DNA from: Hevea brasiliensis
Lineage: Eukaryota > Streptophyta > Magnoliopsida > Malpighiales > Euphorbiaceae
NCBI RefSeq assembly: GCF_030052815.1
Contig: NC_079498.1
Span: 79,408,992 to 79,472,991, forward strand
Reading direction: 5' to 3'
Length of the DNA: 64,000 nt
Positions 59,656 through 64,000 of this stretch are shown one piece after another (within the stretch, counting starts at the first letter, position 1; each line of letters opens with the position of its first letter). A model generated the notes under the pieces. The model was not told the origin of the DNA and ran no database searches. It worked only from the letters and a program-made list of their open reading frames with translations. The position numbers were made by a program, and so were the translations under genes.

Positions 59656-60440
59656 TGTAACGCCCTCTCCGTCGGTAGTTCGTACATTCTACTGTTCTAA
59701 CGGTTAATGTCTGTTCGGACAGTCAGAATGTCGAAAACTACATTTAAACGATAGTGAGGAGACATAAAATGATAAAATACATAATAAAAAATGCAAGAAA
59801 AATTTAATAAAAATAAAAGACACGAAATGAAATTAGGTTAAAAGAGCCGTATCCTGGACCCATGAGGAACCCTAAGAAATAATTTTCAGGGTTTAATTAA
59901 AAATTTATCAAGGTATAAATGACATTAAAAATATCAAAGAAAATTTAATTAATTGGTAAAGGTGAAAATAAAAATAAAATAGATAGTATAAAAATTAAAA
60001 GGAACCGTCCGATCGGGAATTAAATCGGTAGTACAAAAAAAGTTGGACTATAACCTGAAGATGGGCACTTCGGTTATTTGGCAACTAAAGTTGACTTTTG
60101 ACCAAAAAGTCCATTAAAAATGAGTGGCATTAAATTGTTAAAAATCCCATAAAAATCCCATGAAAAATAAAATTATATATGAAATGCAATTAAGGAAAAA
60201 TAAGGGGTATAATTTAGAATAACTAAGACCTTGATTAGTATATTATTTAATTTGTTAGTGGAGGTATAAAAGGCTTAGGGTGGCAGATTTGTCCACTAGA
60301 AAACTCATCTTCCTCACTCTCCCAATAATGGCCGACACCCATTCTTTCCTCTATGGATGTGTTCATGCAAGCTTCATTTCTCCATGTTTGTGCTTTATTT
60401 CTTGCAACTCCCTTCATGAAAAGTGATCCTCACAGCAATT
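59656..60440 (+). mobile_element. Truncated gypsy LTR S5
   Basis: Starts TGTAACGCCC with the conserved block TTCTACTGTTCTAACGG and GTTCGGACAG. It resembles the first ~800 bp of the E2 and F LTRs. It ends in a GCAATTGTTGCAATTCTTGCAACT stretch that merges with minus-strand RT codons, a deletion breakpoint with possible microhomology (TTCTTGCAACT occurs at about 60401 and 60448). Confidence 0.78.
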
Positions 60441-61797
60441 GTTGCAATTCTTGCAACTGCACCTTCAACTCCTTTAATTCAGCAGGTGCCATTCTATAAG
60501 GTGTAATGGAGATTGGGTCCACACCAGGCATAACATCTATTTCAAACTACACCTCTCTTTTTGGAGGTAATCCTGGCAACTCATCAGGAAACACATCTGG
60601 AAAATCACATACTGTAGGGATGTCCCTCAATGCTAGACTACCCCTACCTTTGCCTCTGCCTCTACTTACTGGCTGTGAACCTCTGGTGGCAGAACTCTGA
60701 ACAGACCCTTCTGCAGTAGTAGGAGGTGGCCCAAACCTATGGGCACTGGTGCAGTCCTTAGCAAAGTGTCCCGTGCCCCTACAGTTATAACAAGCTCCCA
60801 TGGCCTTGTAGCATATCCCACCATTATTTCTACCACATGTTTCACATGGACGGAAAGGGAAGGAACTTCTGGTCGTCTACTGACCAGATCGAAGGGGTCT
60901 CTGTCCTGAGAATCTTCCCCTACCAGACTTTTTACCACTATTTTGTCCCCCAAAGTTCTTTCTCTTTCCAGTATTGCCATTGGAACTCTAATCCATTGAC
61001 TTCCCACTTTTCTCTTTTTATCTCTTCTCTATTTTCTCTTTCTCTGGTGCCCCTTCTGCTTCAATCCTTTCTAGCTCAAGTGCTTGAGATATAAGTTTAG
61101 AGAAATTTTCATGCCGAAATCCAACTACTTGCATTCTCAAATTGGGCTTCAAGCCAGTCTCAAACCATTTGCATCTTTCTTTGCTTGTAGAAAGAAGATT
61201 CCCAGCATAATGGCTCAAACGGGAGAATTCTCTTTCATACTCAACCACTGTTTTGCCTCCCTATTTTAGACTTAAGAACTCTTGCAGCTTCATATCCACA
61301 TAAGCATCTGGGATGTATTTCTGTCTGAACTCTCTAAGGAAGTCGTCCCATGTCAGTACTGAGGGTTCCACCAGACTGTGGGGGATGGTTTTCCACCAAT
61401 TATATGCATCTCCTTGTAGAAGTGAAACTGAGTACTCAAATTTTAGCTCATCTGTGTAGTGCAGCTTCTTAAAAACTCTTTCCATTCTTTCCAACCACTG
61501 TTCTGCTTCTAACAGATCTATTGTCCCCTTAAACTCAGTAGCCCCATATTTGATCAGCTTGTCATATTGCCTGGCTGGGGGCTGTGGTTGCATTACTGGT
61601 GTTTGCATTGGGGCTTGAGTAAGCATGTTACCAGCTATTTGTTGGAATAATGCAGCCATCTATTGAGCGAACTGAGCAAGAAACTGCGGCATGGGAGGAG
61701 CTGGTGCAACTGAACCACTCACATTTTGAAGGGTTGGGGCTTCTCCTTGTGCCTCAGCCTCTACTGATTATTCAACAAAACGGTTCCCTTCCTCCAT
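60441..61797 (-). pseudogene. G gag fused to the start of RT; protease deleted
   Basis: The start ATG is at 61797, in frame with 61659-61261 (KYGATEFKGTIDLLEAEQW, SVSLLQGDAYNWWKTIPHS, LTWDDFLREFRQKYIPDAY), 61248-61018 (EYEREFSRLSHYAGNL) and 60801-60547. That last frame has the zinc knuckle CYNCRGTGHFAKDC, then jumps from RGRGKGRG straight to SLALRDIPTVCDFPDVFP, omitting the whole protease present in E. It ends in the RT entry ([14 protein letters not shown]). Stops separate the segments. It is the closest relative of E gag in the window. Confidence 0.9.
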
Positions 61798-61966
61798 AGT
61801 CATTTAGAGGGTATTCTATCTCCTAAACAAATAACACAAGGAGATTTTCCTCCACTAGTTCATATTTATAATGTAATGCACTGTATGTATCAAACAATGA
61901 CATTGAGCAGTTGTACTATTAAAGAAAAATATTCAAATTCATAGGTCAAAACATAATTTAAAAACT

Positions 61967-61979
61967 TGCTCTGATACCA
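61967..61979 (-). other. G primer-binding site
   Basis: TGCTCTGATACCA is the exact complement of the initiator-Met-tRNA site. It is 8 bp from the LTR, matching element E. Confidence 0.93.
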
Positions 61980-61987
61980 CTTAAACA

Positions 61988-64000
61988 TGTCACAACTCAC
62001 CCCTTCGTAAGGCATAACATAATCCCATAGTATACATAATGGATTACCAAAATTTGCTTACCATTAACCCATTAAATACACTACAAGGGATTTTAAGCCC
62101 TTTTCCTTTTAATTTAAAATGGTGAGTCATATTTCTTAATTATTAAAATCCTCAAATTGGAATTTATCTCAAAATCAAAATTATTGATTAATTTAAAATC
62201 TCCGCAATTTTTGTAAAAATTTTGGCAGAGTGTCGTCTATAATTTAGAAAAATAGTTCTTCCAAAAACTCGTAAAAGCACTCCCAATATATTTATCTCAA
62301 CCCCAAACTCCAATATAGTTCAACTCGACTCAATTTCAACAACACAATTCAAACTCAATTTAATATCATTCCCAGTAATTTATAAAAATAAACCTCAACA
62401 TAATTGAGCATTTCATAAATTGAAATAAGAGGTTTATATCACAAAATTTTTACAGATCAAAATAATTTACAAACTTTATTATACAACTGCTGAAGACCAA
62501 TTACAGTACATACATACAGTTCATCTACATTAAAATAAAAATTTACAAAGGGGCATAATCTATATACCCGGCAAAAATCCAAAATGCTATTACTTTAATT
62601 CACAAGCAGCCTACTCTACTGCTTTATCTGTCTCTCTATCTGTAACAGTAATGAAAAGCTATCGCTGAGCCATTGTCTCAGTGGTGCACAATGTTAAGAA
62701 AATGATAATTTAAACAATGAATAAATCACAAATAAATCACTTGATGTATGGATACATAAAATCATGCTTAATTTCAAAAGACATAAAATTTCTTAAAGAA
62801 ATTAAATTTCATTTCATAATTCATTAAATAATAATTTTAACAAGTCACTCATAGCTTAACCATGTTACCAATGTCCAATTCATCCCAATAACCAATGGCT
62901 AATGAGGAATAACATAGCTAGCTAGCAAAATATATGAGTACTCATCCTATTCGTCCTCAACTGGCACACACCTTAATACTTCAGCCAGAGAGGGAATTCA
63001 AAACTAATTCCTCCCACTAGGCATGCTAGTAAGGAATTCAAACAAATAATCATGATTGCTGTGGTTTCAAAGCATTTGAACTATTCCTAAGCACCAAAGC
63101 ATTTAGCAATTTGCATTGAAATAAATTCCTCAACATTTAGACCAACAGTATACAATTTGTTTTATTCACAATTCTCGATAGAAATAAAGTCATAAATTAA
63201 TTTCACAGTTTGCTCAAAATAAAATTTCAATTGAAAATCAACAAGAAATTAATTGTTGTGCACAAACCTTTTATGAGTCGCCTCTTGGCCTTGACACACT
63301 TTTTCTTTGTCCTTCCCAGTGTCTTTTTCTATTAAAACCCATAATTTAAAGCATTTTAGTACTTATTTAAATAACTTCAATAAGAAATTTCAACAATTAA
63401 ATTTTTACAGACTTACTCTACCCACTACGAGTTATAAATTCGGGTCCTTTACATTTTTGTTTATAGAGGTACTATTCATTGCATTATTCAAGTCAAAATG
63501 TTGACTTTTTTCATCTTTAATAGGTATGTTAGTTCTAAATGCACTCACATACCAGATTTTGAGCATCAAATTTGTTGGCATTGATTTCCATTCTAAATTC
63601 AAAGTTTCCTAGGAGAATTTGTAAATTTTCAGTTTTGGGTCACTGTTTTCTACTGTTCCATTGGACTTTTTACAGTGGGAATTTGGCTACATGTCCTTCA
63701 TCAAAGTTGTTCCTTATTGTGTCTAGTTTAATCTCCTTTTTGAAAAACTCCATTTGGAGTTTTGTAGCTCCAGGTATGGCCATTTAACCATAACTGGTCG
63801 GATTGGTTACAACCCATAAATTCTGGGCAATTTAGGGTTCTGGCAGATTTAAGGACCTAACTTTGGTTGGCTAATTGACTTAGTTTTTGTCAAAATTTGG
63901 GTTTGGTTTCTTCATGAAAGTTGTTATACTATGTCATAGCTTTCCAATTCCACAAAACTAGGTCATTTGGACCTTTCTACACCAAGTTAAGACCATTTGA
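61988..64000 (-). repeat. G 5' LTR, cut by the window edge
   Basis: Starts TGTCACAACTC (3' end of the LTR on the minus strand). The stem-loop is at 62665-62681 and the CACTAG inverted repeat near 63015. The undisturbed ATTTG site of the E insertion is near 63680. It continues past the window. Confidence 0.9.

Larger units (their letters stand above)
44929..64000 (-). mobile_element. Gypsy element G, family alpha, internally deleted
   Basis: On the minus strand: 5' LTR from beyond 64000 to 61988, primer site 61967-61979, gag 61797 onward, a fused RT start, then a breakpoint near 60440. The 3' LTR is in two parts (59655-58621 and 46627-44929). Its left terminus, TGTCACACCTTACCCC at 44929, lies in the F protease. 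RT, RNase H, integrase, polypurine tract and the first ~800 bp of the 3' LTR are lost, replaced by LTR fragment S5. It hosts element E. Confidence 0.8.

Overview
The window looks like heterochromatic DNA from a flowering plant, probably a eudicot. It is AT-rich and consists, from end to end, of LTR retrotransposons inserted into one another. I found no convincing host gene, tRNA, rRNA or CRISPR array. The organism is not identified; the evidence for a plant is the chromodomain-bearing Ty3/gypsy polyproteins (chromoviruses of Tekay/Del type, by motif), the initiator-Met-tRNA primer sites and the plant-type Ty1/copia polyprotein.

Two gypsy families recur. Family alpha has LTRs ending in ..GGGGTAAGGTGTGACA. 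Family beta has LTRs ending in ..GGGGTGTCACA or ..GGGGTGTTACA. Both have exceptionally long LTRs (2.8-4.5 kb). Layout: (1) 1-7974, remnant of an old + strand alpha element (E1): integrase, chromodomain, polypurine tract and 3' LTR. Its integrase is broken by one partial LTR (S1, 1-1684) and by a solo LTR (S2, 1910-5336, duplicated target CCAAG). (2) 7975-33648, a minus-strand beta element (M1, target GCTAT) inserted in the E1 LTR. M1 carries a copia element in its 3' LTR (C1, 11062-20578, target ATTTC) and a solo LTR in its gag gene (S3, 25253-29728, target ATTCT). (3) 33654-37068, the rest of the E1 LTR, then a collapsed + strand beta element (E2). (4) 37069-44928, + strand beta element F (LTR, primer site, gag, protease), with a minus-strand solo LTR (S4, 40791-43637) inside gag. 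(5) 44929 to beyond 64000, minus-strand alpha element G, internally deleted. Its 3' LTR is split by the only structurally complete + strand gypsy element (E, 46628-58615, target ATTTG), and it also carries a truncated + strand LTR (S5).

No element encodes an intact polyprotein. Element E keeps one frame from gag into integrase but has 16 in-frame stops and one frameshift. Where a relative in the window shows the ancestral residue, most stops replace Gln or Trp codons, as C-to-T or G-to-A decay would produce. Copia C1 has LTRs that look close to each other but has lost its protease.

The most interesting material is non-coding and lies in the LTRs: a stem-loop with compensatory base changes present in ten LTR copies; a second 10-11 bp stem with covariation; degenerate modules repeating every ~190-220 bp; an array of short GGC..GCC palindromes; a 17-bp motif identical in copia and gypsy LTRs; and a G-box-like array in the copia LTR. 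All identity and age statements are by eye; no alignment or database search was run.
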